NCBI GenBank assembly: GCA_965263285.1
Contig: CBDHHD010000004.1
Span: 124,001 to 188,000 of the forward strand
Reading direction: 5' to 3'
DNA: 64,000 nt
Source: JASGCP01 sp965263285
GTDB lineage: Bacteria; Bacteroidota; Bacteroidia; Chitinophagales; Chitinophagaceae
Part shown: positions 8,029 to 17,005 of the stretch, one piece after another
How the letters are laid out: every line of letters begins with the position of its first letter
Position numbering within the stretch: position 1 is the stretch's first letter
Program-made: the position numbers and the translations under genes
Notes under the pieces: generated by a model
Databases searched by the model: none
What the model saw: only the letters and a program-made list of their open reading frames with translations
What the model was told of the DNA's origin: nothing

Positions 8029-8757
8029 ATGAATAAAAGAAAACTTACAACTATTTTATCCCCCTTACTTGTTGACTGTTACGATTTAAGTAATAGTATT
8101 GCGGTAGTGATCGATGTTTTTAGAGCAACAACAACTATTATTACTGCATTACATAATAATGCATTAAGGGTGATTCCTGTTGATACAATAGAAAAAACAA
8201 TTTCTATTGGTAACACTACTAATGGCATTACAGCTGGAGAAAGAGAAGGCAAGATCATTCCTGGATTAAAATTTGGAAATTCATCAGCAGAATTTACTAA
8301 AGAAGTGGTGGAGAATAAGACATTAGTTATGACTACCACTAATGGCACAAAGTTAATATCTAAATTAACAGAAAAAGCAAATATAGAAATCATTGCGGGT
8401 GCATTTATTAATTTGTCTGCTGTATGTGATTATTTGTTAAATCAAGATAAAAGTGTTTTTCTTATTTGCGCAGGATGGAAAGGAATGGTTAATTTAGAAG
8501 ATAGTGTATTCGCAGGGGCTATAGTAGATAAAATAGAAAAAAAATTTATAACCACTTGCGATTCTTCACTTATCGCTAAAGAATTGTATCATAAGCATAA
8601 AAAAGATATTCCTCGTTTGTTATCTCAAGCAACTCAATGGAATAAGTTAAGTAGCTATGGGGAATCATTTCAGAATGATTTGCGTTATGCGAGCCAAATA
8701 GATATTATTCATATAGTACCTATATATATAAATGGCGAATTAATTATTAGCAAATAA
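8029..8757 (+). CDS. comB: ComB-family 2-phosphosulfolactate phosphatase
   Basis: A 242-residue protein of the ComB family, whose characterised archaeal members remove phosphate from 2-phosphosulfolactate in coenzyme M synthesis. Visible family motifs are IAVVIDVFRATTTIITAL near residue 24, the GEREGKIIPGLKFGNSSAEF stretch, and MTTTNGTKLI. Bacteria do not generally make coenzyme M by this route, so its role here may be in making or using sulfolactate or another sulfonate; this is inference. It is flanked by repeats on both sides and so appears to be transcribed alone. No Shine-Dalgarno sequence precedes it. Confidence 0.85.
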   Translation: MNKRKLTTILSPLLVDCYDLSNSIAVVIDVFRATTTIITALHNNALRVIPVDTIEKTISIGNTTNGITAGEREGKIIPGLKFGNSSAEFTKEVVENKTLVMTTTNGTKLISKLTEKANIEIIAGAFINLSAVCDYLLNQDKSVFLICAGWKGMVNLEDSVFAGAIVDKIEKKFITTCDSSLIAKELYHKHKKDIPRLLSQATQWNKLSSYGESFQNDLRYASQIDIIHIVPIYINGELIISK

Positions 8758-8772
8758 AAATATTACTTTTTT

Positions 8773-9238
8773 GGTATAACGATTTTTTTAGTGAGCAACA
8801 ACAAAGATAATATATTTTTAAAAAAACCAATTTATTTTTGGCTACGCCTTTTTTTGAGGTGCTGGAAGCATGGATTATTAAATAAATATAAACATGGAAA
8901 TAATAGGAAATATCTGATGAGGACTGCCCTCAGATAAAGAGCGTTACAAAACGAGGTGAGCGAAGTGACCAGCGAGAATGTGGAGGCGGAAGTTTTTATA
9001 TATGAATCGTTATGATGAGCATAAAGTATGTACATAAAAGATATCTATGGATAAGCTCATCATAACGATTTATACCTAACCGCCTCCCATTCATTCTCGC
9101 TAGCGTAGCGAGCCGTAGTTTTGTAGCTCTTTATCTGCAGGCTTGATTTTTTCTTTGTTTCTTTCTTTTATATCAAGACAAAAGAAAGAAAAAGATATAA
9201 AAAATAAATATGCACATGTACCCTGAGTAGTTGCATCA
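8773..9238. mobile_element. Family-A MITE, one end degraded
   Basis: Left end GGTATAACGATTTTTTTAGT at 8773, then an outward -7 box reading left (complement of CAAAGATA, 8802-8809). The large palindrome lies at about 8940-9147. The right terminal repeat is missing; similarity fades near 9238, just before the minus-strand gene. It is oriented opposite to the 12389 copy. Confidence 0.7.
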
Positions 9239-9256
9239 AATAAAAGTTCTATTGTT

Positions 9257-10705
9257 TTACTTGTGTGTTAGTAGTATATCTTCTATGATAGCTATAGTAG
9301 CCTTTTCGGCATGAGCAGATAAAGTTATTGCTGCGTAAGGAAGTAAATGAATTCCTGTTGTGGCAGGTGTAATAGCATATATATGATGGATTGCTTTATT
9401 GTTCTTATCTATACAACGGTGTGTATCAGGATTGATACGTATGCCTCCAACAGCGTTTTGGGCTATTATTTTATTTTTTAGCAATTGATGATAGAAAGCA
9501 TGCAAATGTATATCAAAACTGGGCCCTGTGGCGTTAATAACCCAATCAACTTCTATTATATCTTTACTATCTTTACAAATAATTTCAAATGTGTTTTTAG
9601 TTTTATTAATATGTGTAATCGCATTTGGTATGGCTATTAATTGCTTTTTCTTTAATAATGAATAGACAGTTTTATAGGTAGGTTTTATATGATGAATAAT
9701 TTGATTTTTTAGTGGACCATAGTAATTTTTAAAAATAAACACTTTATCTGCATCGGATAGTTGCTGAAATATCTGTTCTATTTTTTGGGTGTTTCCTGTA
9801 AATGCTCTTTGTAATATATCTGTTTCTTTGCTTTTTAATTCTTTGGCGATATCCTCAGTAGAAAAAATAGGACAACTATTGGCAATATTACATTGGTATT
9901 CTTTTTCTAAAAATTGAATATACTTTTTGAATAAAGAAGTTATTGCACGAGCTGATAGTCCTTTTTTTACTATTAATTCGTCAAATATATTTCTTTGAAT
10001 AGGGGTTGTTTTTTTTCTTTTGATAGTTGATATTCTACCTGTTCTAGAATATACCCATATACCATTTGTATGTTGTTGTTTGTGCAATAGTTCTATAGCA
10101 TCAAAGCAAGAAGATCCCATGCCTAATATAAGCACCTTCTCTGATGGTTTTATTTTTTTTATAATATGTGGTTGATGGTATAGGTCGTTAATGTATTTGT
10201 CGGCATGTAATTGATATATATTTCTATGTTCATTAATACCACTGGTTAATAAAACGATATCGCTAGTAAATGTTCCTTTATTAGATATGAGTTGGTATTT
10301 TTTTTTGTATGGTTGTATATTAGTTATTTCTGTTTTTATTTTTTCTATTTGAATTCCTCTTTTCTTTAATTCTTTAATGGTTTCTTGTAAGGTTTCTATT
10401 AGGTACTGGCCAAATAATGATCTATGTTCATAGAGTTGAGGATGTTTGTTTTTGCTTTTTATCCAATGTTGAAAATGATGAGGTTGTTGATAATCGATGG
10501 TGGTATATGTTGGATCTGTATTAAGCCATACATTTTCTAAAGATACATTGTACGAAATGCCATCTCCCCATGTGTTTCTTTTTTCAAAGAGAAGTAAATG
10601 GATAGGGGGATGTATATTTTTTGATGTTAATAATTTTAATAGGTGATATAAAAAGGCATTACCACAGTAGCCCATACCAATAACACTAATAGTAATAGGA
10701 CTCAT
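9257..10705 (-). CDS. FAD/NAD(P)-binding oxidoreductase of unknown substrate
   Basis: A 482-residue flavoprotein-like protein. The N-terminus has a dinucleotide-binding GxGxxG (VIGMGYCGNAF). A second Rossmann motif, EKVLILGMGSSCFDAIELL, lies near residue 195, and VDWVINATGPS comes near the C-terminus. The segment WGDGISYNVSLENVWLNT resembles the NAD_binding_9 family of paired-Rossmann proteins, some of which are N-hydroxylase-like; the substrate is unknown. It starts 11 bp after the stop of pruA on the same strand, so the two are probably cotranscribed, and it could act in amino-acid oxidation, but nothing in the sequence proves this. Confidence 0.72.
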   Translation of the reverse strand: MSPITISVIGMGYCGNAFLYHLLKLLTSKNIHPPIHLLLFEKRNTWGDGISYNVSLENVWLNTDPTYTTIDYQQPHHFQHWIKSKNKHPQLYEHRSLFGQYLIETLQETIKELKKRGIQIEKIKTEITNIQPYKKKYQLISNKGTFTSDIVLLTSGINEHRNIYQLHADKYINDLYHQPHIIKKIKPSEKVLILGMGSSCFDAIELLHKQQHTNGIWVYSRTGRISTIKRKKTTPIQRNIFDELIVKKGLSARAITSLFKKYIQFLEKEYQCNIANSCPIFSTEDIAKELKSKETDILQRAFTGNTQKIEQIFQQLSDADKVFIFKNYYGPLKNQIIHHIKPTYKTVYSLLKKKQLIAIPNAITHINKTKNTFEIICKDSKDIIEVDWVINATGPSFDIHLHAFYHQLLKNKIIAQNAVGGIRINPDTHRCIDKNNKAIHHIYAITPATTGIHLLPYAAITLSAHAEKATIAIIEDILLTHK

Positions 10706-10716
10706 ATATGTGGGTT

Positions 10717-12345
10717 TTATATTTGCATAAATGGGTAGGCAAAATCTGTAGCGGGGTTGTATGTTTCTTTAATTGTTCTTGCACTTAACCATCGGTATAG
10801 GTTAAGCATACTCCCAGCCTTATCATTTGTTCCACTTGCTCTAGCTCCTCCAAAAGGTTGTTGTCCTACTACAGCACCAGTAGGTTTGTCATTGATATAA
10901 AAATTACCTGCTGCATTTGCTAAATGTTTGGTAGCGTAGTCAACAGCATATCGGTCTTGAGATATGATAGCACCTGTAAGTGCATAAGTTGAGCTATGGT
11001 TCACCAATTCAATTGTTTTTTCAAATTCATTTTCAGGGTATGTGTAGAGTGTTAAAACAGGACCAAATATTTCTTCGCACATGGTAATAAAATAGGGATC
11101 TTTTGTTTCAATAACAGTAGGTTCTATAAAATATCCTTTTGTTTTATTACTACCTCCTCCTATTAAAATAGTTGCATCTTTACTTGTTTTAGCTTGTTGA
11201 ATATATTGTGTGATTTTATCAAAACTTTTTTCATCAATTACGGCATTCATAAAATGAGAGGTGTCTTCTACATTTCCAATGGTTATTTTTGCTATTTCCT
11301 CTATGAGTTTCTTTTTTAATAAAGGGGCGAGGTTTGATGGAATATATGCGCGAGAAGCAGCGGAACATTTTTGTCCTTGATATTCAAATGCACCACGAAT
11401 GATGGCTGTAGCTAATATATGTATATCAGCTGATGAATGAGCTAGTATAAAGTCTTTCCCTCCTGTTTCTCCTACTAATCGAGGGTAGGTTTTGTAGGAA
11501 TGAATATGATTACCTACTGTTTGCCATATATCTTGAAATACTTTGGTGGATCCTGTAAAGTGAATACCTGCTAATTGAGGATGCTTCACACATACTTCAC
11601 TTACATCGATTCCTTTTGAAGGTACCATATTAATGACACCATGAGGTAAACCTGCTTCAAATAAAATTTTCATGATAAAATGGGCTGCATATACTTGCGT
11701 GTCTGCAGGTTTCCATATTACTGTATTCCCGCATAAAGCAGCGCTGATAGGTAAATTACCTCCTATAGCAGTAAAGTTAAATGGGCTAATAGCTAATACA
11801 AAGCCTTCTAATGCTCGCCATTCTATACGATTGTGTATACCGGGAGCTTGTATAGGTTGTTGTTGATATATTTGATTAAGAAAAAATACATTAAATCGTA
11901 AAAAGTCAATAAATTCGCAAGCGCTGTCTATTTCTGCTTGAAATACATTTTTACTTTGCCCTAACATAGTAGCGGCATTTAATATAAATCGATATTTATT
12001 TGCTAATAAATCGGCTGCTTTTAGAAAAATGTTAGCTCTGTTTTCCCAAGGGAGTGTTTCCCAATTTGATTTAGCAGCTAATGCTGCATCGATAGCTTGT
12101 TGTAAATGCTGTGTATTTCCCTGATAACTATATCCCAATAGGTGAGATAATTCGTGAGGGGGATAGATGGGCAATTTGTCTTTTGTGATAATAGATTCTT
12201 TGCCAATATATAATGGAATCTCAAGTGTTTGTTTTTTTAAATGCTGAATAGCTTCTTGTATTTTTTTTCGCTCTACGCTTAGGGGTGCATATTGTAAAAT
12301 AGGTTCATTTATTGGCAAGGGGTAATAGAAGTGTCCATTATTCAT
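10717..12345 (-). CDS. pruA: L-glutamate gamma-semialdehyde (1-pyrroline-5-carboxylate) dehydrogenase
   Basis: It oxidises glutamate semialdehyde to glutamate with NAD+, the second step of proline catabolism. The 542-residue length fits the stand-alone enzyme rather than fused PutA. The aldehyde-dehydrogenase active site is complete: Glu293 in LVGETGGKDF and the nucleophile Cys327 in YQGQKCSAASR. The cofactor-binding ISPFNFTAIGGNLP and GSTKVF motifs are also visible, as is the C-terminal GQQPFGGARASGTNDKAG. No proline dehydrogenase gene is in the window. An FAD/NAD(P) protein follows after 11 bp. A -7 box lies 17 bp upstream of the start, and the complete MITE at 12389 lies just beyond. Confidence 0.93.
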   Translation of the reverse strand: MNNGHFYYPLPINEPILQYAPLSVERKKIQEAIQHLKKQTLEIPLYIGKESIITKDKLPIYPPHELSHLLGYSYQGNTQHLQQAIDAALAAKSNWETLPWENRANIFLKAADLLANKYRFILNAATMLGQSKNVFQAEIDSACEFIDFLRFNVFFLNQIYQQQPIQAPGIHNRIEWRALEGFVLAISPFNFTAIGGNLPISAALCGNTVIWKPADTQVYAAHFIMKILFEAGLPHGVINMVPSKGIDVSEVCVKHPQLAGIHFTGSTKVFQDIWQTVGNHIHSYKTYPRLVGETGGKDFILAHSSADIHILATAIIRGAFEYQGQKCSAASRAYIPSNLAPLLKKKLIEEIAKITIGNVEDTSHFMNAVIDEKSFDKITQYIQQAKTSKDATILIGGGSNKTKGYFIEPTVIETKDPYFITMCEEIFGPVLTLYTYPENEFEKTIELVNHSSTYALTGAIISQDRYAVDYATKHLANAAGNFYINDKPTGAVVGQQPFGGARASGTNDKAGSMLNLYRWLSARTIKETYNPATDFAYPFMQI

Positions 12346-12362
12346 ATATTATTTTTTAAATA

Positions 12363-12370
12363 CAAATGTA
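12363..12370 (-). promoter_or_regulatory. -7 box for pruA
   Basis: On the minus strand the sequence reads TACATTTG, matching TAnnTTTG, 17 bases before the pruA ATG. The -33 region would fall in the spacer next to the MITE end at 12389 and shows no clear TTG. Confidence 0.5.
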
Positions 12371-12534
12371 CAATTAATATTATATTTTGGTATAACGACT
12401 TTTTTAGTGAGCAGGTATTAAAATACACCTTTTTTTGTAATGACTCAGGTATAGATTCATTATTTGTTTTTTTATATCTTTTTCTTTCTTTTGTCTTGAT
12501 ACAAAAGAAAGAAACAAAGAAAAAATCAAGCCTG

Positions 12535-12741
12535 CAGATAAAGAGCTACAAAACTACGGCTCGCTACGCTAGCGAGAATGAATGGGAGGCGGTTAGGTAT
12601 GAATCGTTATGATGAGCTTATCCATAGGTATCTTTTATGCAAATACTTTATGCTCATCATAACGATTCATATATAAAAATGTCCGCCTCCACATTCTCGC
12701 TGGTCGCTTCGCTCACCTCGTTTTGTAACGCTCTTTATCTG
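12535..12741. repeat. Large imperfect palindrome (~207 nt) in the MITE
   Basis: Arms pair CAGATAAAGAGC, ACAAAAC, GCGAGAATG, GGAGGCGG and GAATCGTTATGATGAGC (ends 12617) with their complements (starting 12652), leaving a loop of about 34 nt. Each arm also holds a smaller palindrome (CTCGCTACGCTAGCGAG on the left). Homologous structures lie near 1990-2200, 7497-7715, 8940-9147, 26620-26830 and 29010-29150. It would fold as one long hairpin in RNA or single-stranded DNA. Confidence 0.8.
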
Positions 12742-12841
12742 AGGGCAGTCCTCATCAGATATTTCCTATTATTTCCATATTTATATATATGTAATAATCC
12801 ATGCTTCCAGCACCTCAAAAAAAGTCGTAGCCAAAAATAAA

Positions 12842-12871
12842 TTGGTTTTTTTTAAAAATATATTATCTTTG
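12842..12871 (+). promoter_or_regulatory. Outward consensus promoter at the right end of the MITE
   Basis: TTG at 12842-12844, a 19-bp spacer and TATCTTTG at 12864-12871 match the Bacteroidota TTG / TAnnTTTG promoter exactly. It reads out through the terminal repeat, here into the 3' end of tatC as antisense. Equivalent promoters are kept in the copies at 1826, 8773, 26479 and 28905 (spacer 18 bp where counted: 1826, 26479 and 28905). Confidence 0.6.
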
Positions 12872-12906
12872 TCATTGCTCACTAAAAAAATCGTTATACC
12901 CATTTT

Positions 12907-13764
12907 TTAACTCCACTCTTCTTTTTCTTTATCTTTTGCTTTTTTTTCTACTCTTTTAGACATCACAATACCAATTTCATATAAAATCCACAGAGGAAAA
13001 AATACAAGGAGTTGGCTATACCAATCTGGACTGGGTGCAATAAATGCAGCGAGTATAAGCAAACAAACCAATGTGAATTTTCTTGTGCGTTTTAGGTAAG
13101 CAGAGCTTATAATGCCAATTTTAGTAAGTACTGTTGCAATAATGGGCAGTTCAAACGCAATGCCACAACCCATTAATATTTTAGTTAAATTATCAATATA
13201 ATCATTTAGCGTAGGTCTGGTTTGAAGCAAATGCTGTGAACCTATTTGAAAGCCACCTAAAAAATGAAAAGTAAAGGGAGATAGAATAAAATATCCAAAT
13301 AAAATGCCCGTGAAGAAAAAGAAAGAAACTCCCAATATACTAATGGTAGCGGTTGAAGCTTCTTTGTCTTTAAGAGCGGGTCGTATAAAACGCCACAATT
13401 CCCAAAAGATATAAGGAAATGCAGTGATGAGTCCACCCATAACAGCCAAACTAATACTGCCTAAAAATTGTCCCCCGAAAGTTGTTGTTTGCATTGTTAT
13501 ATCTAATGGGGGAAAGCACAGATGGTGTTCTAAGTGAAAACGCGTGCCTATATGACAAAGTATTCTATAGGTAAAAAAATTAGGTGTAATAGGTGCAAAA
13601 ATAATATTATCAAATACCCAATCTCTATATTCAAAGATAATAACAGCAAAAACTAAAATGGCAATAGTACTACGAATAATATGCCAACGCAATTCTTCAA
13701 GATGGTCGATAAACGACATATCTGAATGTTTGGTGCTCCCCCCTCTATTAAAAATACCAGCCAT
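12907..13764 (-). CDS. tatC: Twin-arginine translocase subunit TatC
   Basis: TatC is the multispan inner-membrane receptor that binds Arg-Arg signal peptides and exports folded proteins. The 285-residue protein has the hallmark N-terminus FIDHLEELRWHIIRS, followed by about six hydrophobic helices, with an acidic/aromatic segment YIFWELWRFIRPALKDKE between helices 2 and 3 and FELPIIATVLTKIGI in the later part. A somewhat enlarged periplasmic loop (residues ~50-85) contains two Cys, as seen in other Bacteroidota. TatA/TatB are not in the window. The C-terminal tail is highly charged. Its stop is 7 bp from the MITE end. Confidence 0.93.
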   Translation of the reverse strand: MAGIFNRGGSTKHSDMSFIDHLEELRWHIIRSTIAILVFAVIIFEYRDWVFDNIIFAPITPNFFTYRILCHIGTRFHLEHHLCFPPLDITMQTTTFGGQFLGSISLAVMGGLITAFPYIFWELWRFIRPALKDKEASTATISILGVSFFFFTGILFGYFILSPFTFHFLGGFQIGSQHLLQTRPTLNDYIDNLTKILMGCGIAFELPIIATVLTKIGIISSAYLKRTRKFTLVCLLILAAFIAPSPDWYSQLLVFFPLWILYEIGIVMSKRVEKKAKDKEKEEWS

Positions 13765-13778
13765 GTTAAAAGAATATG

Positions 13779-13786
13779 CAAATATA
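13779..13786 (-). promoter_or_regulatory. -7 box for tatC
   Basis: Minus-strand TATATTTG, matching TAnnTTTG, with 14 bases to the tatC ATG. No clear -33 TTG was found at 19 bp. Confidence 0.5.
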
Positions 13787-13891
13787 AGAATTTTTGTAAT
13801 TATTTAGTTACTATGTTAATGATTTTAAATATTAAATAATTTTTTTGTAATTACTCGGGTGGTTTATATAGATTTAGTTAAGCACATTTTT

Positions 13892-16585
13892 TTATGGCGC
13901 TCCAATGCCACCGCCACTATCTATATCAGTTGTTGCTATATTTGTGTTTTTCTTTTTAGGAGCTTGGTTGTTGTTAAATTTACCAAAGCGCCAACTGAAG
14001 TTGAGCGTAACAACTTGTGGATCTCTTCTGGTAAGTGAATTTTGGGAAAAGAAATTTGTATTTACAGAAGTTTGATAAACGGCTGTTCTAAATATATCAC
14101 TCATGGCAAGAGTAATACTAGCGGTATTACCATTTTTCCATTTAAAGTCTTTCTTAATAGCGGCATCAAAGCTATATCGAGGTAAGATATATCCTTGAGA
14201 AAGGGGCGTGTTTGTATTTCCATAAGATCCATTTCCTCCTTGCGATCCGCCTGTAGGAATAACAGTTCGAGATTGGTAATACATACTAAACTGTCCACTC
14301 CATGTTTTAGCAAATTTGAAATTATTATTTATTTTTCCAAACCAACTAATTAACCCTGTTCCAATAGTACCTACCTTAACATTATTTCCATTGATAGATG
14401 AATTATAGAGATTTACATTAATATTATAATCCCACCATTTTGTTACGGTCATTGTATTGGTTAGTTCTAAGCCATAGTTTATGGCATAGCTAGCATTTGT
14501 AAATGTTGTGTAGGTAATAGAATCGGCATTGGTAATATAGGGACTAAGATTTTTGTCTCTATATTGATATTGAACAATGATATTATTTGTATATTTAAAG
14601 TAGATAGTAGCTAAGAAATTAGAGCTTTTGCCATAATTGATATTATAATTAAATTCTACCGACTCAGTAAATTGTGGTTGTAGGTTAGGGTTACCAATTT
14701 GTGGACTTTGCAAATTGGAGAAATTATAATAAGGAACAAGTTGAAAAAAGTTAGGGCGATCAATTCTTCTAGAGTAGTTTAATTGTAACTGTTGGTCTTT
14801 TGTTAAGTTATAAGAAAGAAAAGCAGAAGGGAATAGATTAATAGGATATTGTACTTTAAAAGACTGTTTTTGATTTAGAAGTACTCCGTAGTAATCATAA
14901 GTTTCTAATCTTAATCCTCCTGAATAGTTCCATTTTTTATTAATTGTAGAGGTAAAGTTAGTGTAAGCGGCATAAGTTTGATCTGTATAGAGATAGTTGA
15001 CACTTAGAATAGGAACGATGGCAAAAGGACTTTGTTGATTTGCAAATCCTTGTGTTGAGTTGTTACCTGTATAACGGATAGCAGCTCTTACACCTGCGTC
15101 TAATTTGCTATCTTTATAAATAGTAGGGTTACTATAATCAGACTGGGCTGTAAAGTAATGATTAAATCCTACTGCTTTTATATTTTGGTAGGTATTGCCT
15201 AGTGGTTGGTTTAAGTTGCTTGACAAATAGTTAGTTGAATTGTAGTTTGTATTGCTAAAGTTATTAGAGCCATTGTAATTTATATCGGCAGTAAGGGTAT
15301 GGTCGTTATTGTTAGGAAAGATATGTTTGTAGCTAAGAGAACCTGAAAAATGAGAAAAATTATAAGTAGCTGCTGATGGTCTATAAGTAAGTGATTGTCT
15401 ATTAGGAATAAGGGTAAAAGAGGAGTCAAGCGATTGTGTGCCATTTGTAAAAAAAGTACCAATTGCAAAGTTTCCTGCTGTTGAATAAGTATTTCTAATA
15501 TTAGGAGCAAAGTCAAGAGCTGCTCTTATAAATCCTAAATTACCATCTGTAGTTGAGTTTGTTACAGAGTTTACTTGAACGGGTGGAGTAGCTGTTTGGT
15601 TATATTGAGAATTGCCATTTATAATTGTTCTCCTTTGTCGAAATACACCAATGGTGCTAAGTGTCCATTTTTTTGTTCTATAACTGAAGTCGCTTCCTAC
15701 ATTTATTCGTCCCCTGCTATCTACGCCTCCTCTTACACCTCCATTATAGCCTACTTTTTTATCTTTTTTAAGAATGATATTCAAAATGCCTCCTTGGCCT
15801 CCACTTGCATCATATTTAGCAGAAGGGTTGGTGATAAGTTCTACTTTGTCAATGATATCGGCTGGAATTTGATCGAGTGTAAGGGTGGTGGGTCGGCCAT
15901 CTACAAATATAGTAGGGGAGCCGCCACGAACGGTAATATTTCCATTGATATCTACATTTACCAGAGGAATGTTTTTCATGACTTCGGTAGCAGTTTGACC
16001 CGTGCTTAATATGTTTTGGTCTACATTAAATATCTTTTTGTCAACTCCTAACTCGAATTGTCGTTGAACGCTTGTAACAACAACATTTCCTAAGTTATTG
16101 TTGTTTTGAGTTAATTTAATATTGCCTAAGTCTTTTTCTGCGATGTTTTGTATTTGTTCTATTTTTGTAGTCATATCAACGCTACTATTTTCTAAAATAG
16201 GTTTAATGTCAAATGAAAAAGGGCGATTGATAGGATTGTAACCAACAGATGAGAAGCTTAATGAAAGTTTACCTAGTAAGGGTAAGTTATGTAAATCAAA
16301 ATAACCATCTTTTGTGGTAACAATTGTTGCCACTAGTATGTTTTTACTTGTTCCAATAACAGAATCGTATTTTATTTGAAATAATTGAACTGTAACAGAT
16401 TCTATAGGTTTATTTGTTTTATAGTCAATAATCTTGCCATATAAATGACCAAAATGTAATTTCTCATTTAAATCATTGTTGTTTCTTAGAAAATGAGTGT
16501 TATGTCTTTGGTTAGTAGTATCTTGTGCTTTTGCTGTTGTATAACATAAATGAATAAGAAATAAATAAGATATAATTTTATGCAT
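13892..16585 (-). CDS. Outer-membrane beta-barrel protein, TonB-dependent-receptor-like
   Basis: An 897-residue outer-membrane protein. It has a signal peptide ending near TTAKAQD, a carboxypeptidase-regulatory-like domain (GHLYGKIIDYKTNKPIESV, residues ~48-140), a plug-like segment (TATEVMKNIPLVNVDINGN and GSPTIFVDGRPTTL) and a long barrel rich in alternating aromatic strands ending in NFSWRFGKFNN. This arrangement fits the outer-membrane beta-barrel family (PF14905-like), related to SusC/TonB receptors. The ligand is unknown. The C-terminal 25 residues after the last strand are unusual, low complexity and Gly-rich. It is a single gene, with a -7 box about 50 bp upstream. Confidence 0.85.
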   Translation of the reverse strand: MHKIISYLFLIHLCYTTAKAQDTTNQRHNTHFLRNNNDLNEKLHFGHLYGKIIDYKTNKPIESVTVQLFQIKYDSVIGTSKNILVATIVTTKDGYFDLHNLPLLGKLSLSFSSVGYNPINRPFSFDIKPILENSSVDMTTKIEQIQNIAEKDLGNIKLTQNNNNLGNVVVTSVQRQFELGVDKKIFNVDQNILSTGQTATEVMKNIPLVNVDINGNITVRGGSPTIFVDGRPTTLTLDQIPADIIDKVELITNPSAKYDASGGQGGILNIILKKDKKVGYNGGVRGGVDSRGRINVGSDFSYRTKKWTLSTIGVFRQRRTIINGNSQYNQTATPPVQVNSVTNSTTDGNLGFIRAALDFAPNIRNTYSTAGNFAIGTFFTNGTQSLDSSFTLIPNRQSLTYRPSAATYNFSHFSGSLSYKHIFPNNNDHTLTADINYNGSNNFSNTNYNSTNYLSSNLNQPLGNTYQNIKAVGFNHYFTAQSDYSNPTIYKDSKLDAGVRAAIRYTGNNSTQGFANQQSPFAIVPILSVNYLYTDQTYAAYTNFTSTINKKWNYSGGLRLETYDYYGVLLNQKQSFKVQYPINLFPSAFLSYNLTKDQQLQLNYSRRIDRPNFFQLVPYYNFSNLQSPQIGNPNLQPQFTESVEFNYNINYGKSSNFLATIYFKYTNNIIVQYQYRDKNLSPYITNADSITYTTFTNASYAINYGLELTNTMTVTKWWDYNINVNLYNSSINGNNVKVGTIGTGLISWFGKINNNFKFAKTWSGQFSMYYQSRTVIPTGGSQGGNGSYGNTNTPLSQGYILPRYSFDAAIKKDFKWKNGNTASITLAMSDIFRTAVYQTSVNTNFFSQNSLTRRDPQVVTLNFSWRFGKFNNNQAPKKKNTNIATTDIDSGGGIGAP

Positions 16586-16636
16586 TATAATAATTTAAGT
16601 GTTTTAAATGTTAATATATAATCAAAAATTAAGATA

Positions 16637-16644
16637 CAAATGTA
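16637..16644 (-). promoter_or_regulatory. -7 box for the outer-membrane barrel gene
   Basis: Minus-strand TACATTTG lies 51 bases before the ATG, giving a leader of about 45 nt. No convincing -33 element was seen. Confidence 0.45.
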
Positions 16645-16684
16645 AGATAAAAACAGTTGTGTTTAAAAAAATGTTAAATTAAAT

Positions 16685-16923
16685 ATAACTGCTTAGGTAA
16701 TCCAATCCAATACTCATGTATAGGTTCATACTCATTTTTTATATCTTTTTCTTTTTTTTGTCTTGATACAAAAATTGAAAATTGAAAGTTGAAAATTGAA
16801 AATTGAAAATTGTTATTTTCATACTTATCATTATTCGATCATCCATACACTTCATTAAACCTATTGAGTTAACTAAGTAGTTACAACTGTATTTCTCTTA
16901 ACACCTTAAAAAAGGATGTAGCC
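16685..16923. mobile_element. Heptamer-bearing MITE relative, left end degraded
   Basis: It contains a tandem array of TTGAAAA/TTGAAAG heptamers (about 16776-16812), a conserved block TATTGAGTTAACTAAGTAGT, and the right end ACACCTTAAAAAAGGATGTA + GCC, a variant of the family-D terminal repeat. The left end is not recognisable. It fills the gap between the divergent barrel and lipoprotein genes. Confidence 0.6.
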
Positions 16924-16963
16924 TTAATTGCATTAAAATTATGGTAATTATCTTTTTTTTTAT

Positions 16964-16971
16964 TATCTTTG
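16964..16971 (+). promoter_or_regulatory. -7 box for the first tandem lipoprotein
   Basis: TATCTTTG matches TAnnTTTG, 34 bases before the ATG. A second near-match, TATCTTTT at 16949, has TTG 18 bp upstream (16928-16930) and could be an alternative promoter. Confidence 0.5.
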
Positions 16972-17005
16972 TTTTAAAATAATTATTTACTAATACAATT
17001 AAACA

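Larger units (their letters stand above)
12389..12900 (+). mobile_element. Complete family-A MITE, 512 bp
   Basis: The cleanest family-A copy: 25-bp terminal inverted repeats at 12389-12413 (GGTATAACGACTTTTTTAGT + GAGCA) and 12876-12900, with one mismatch between them. Inside are the 14-bp hairpin at 12481-12514, the large palindrome at 12535-12741, and a family-D right end at about 12807-12832. Flanks TATATTTT and CATTTTTT agree at 6 of 8 positions, so any target duplication is eroded. No transposase frame is present. Confidence 0.82.

Noticed and set aside
15575..16009. Plus-strand 144-residue frame inside the outer-membrane barrel gene
   Set aside because: It opposes a clear coding gene and shows no recognisable motif.
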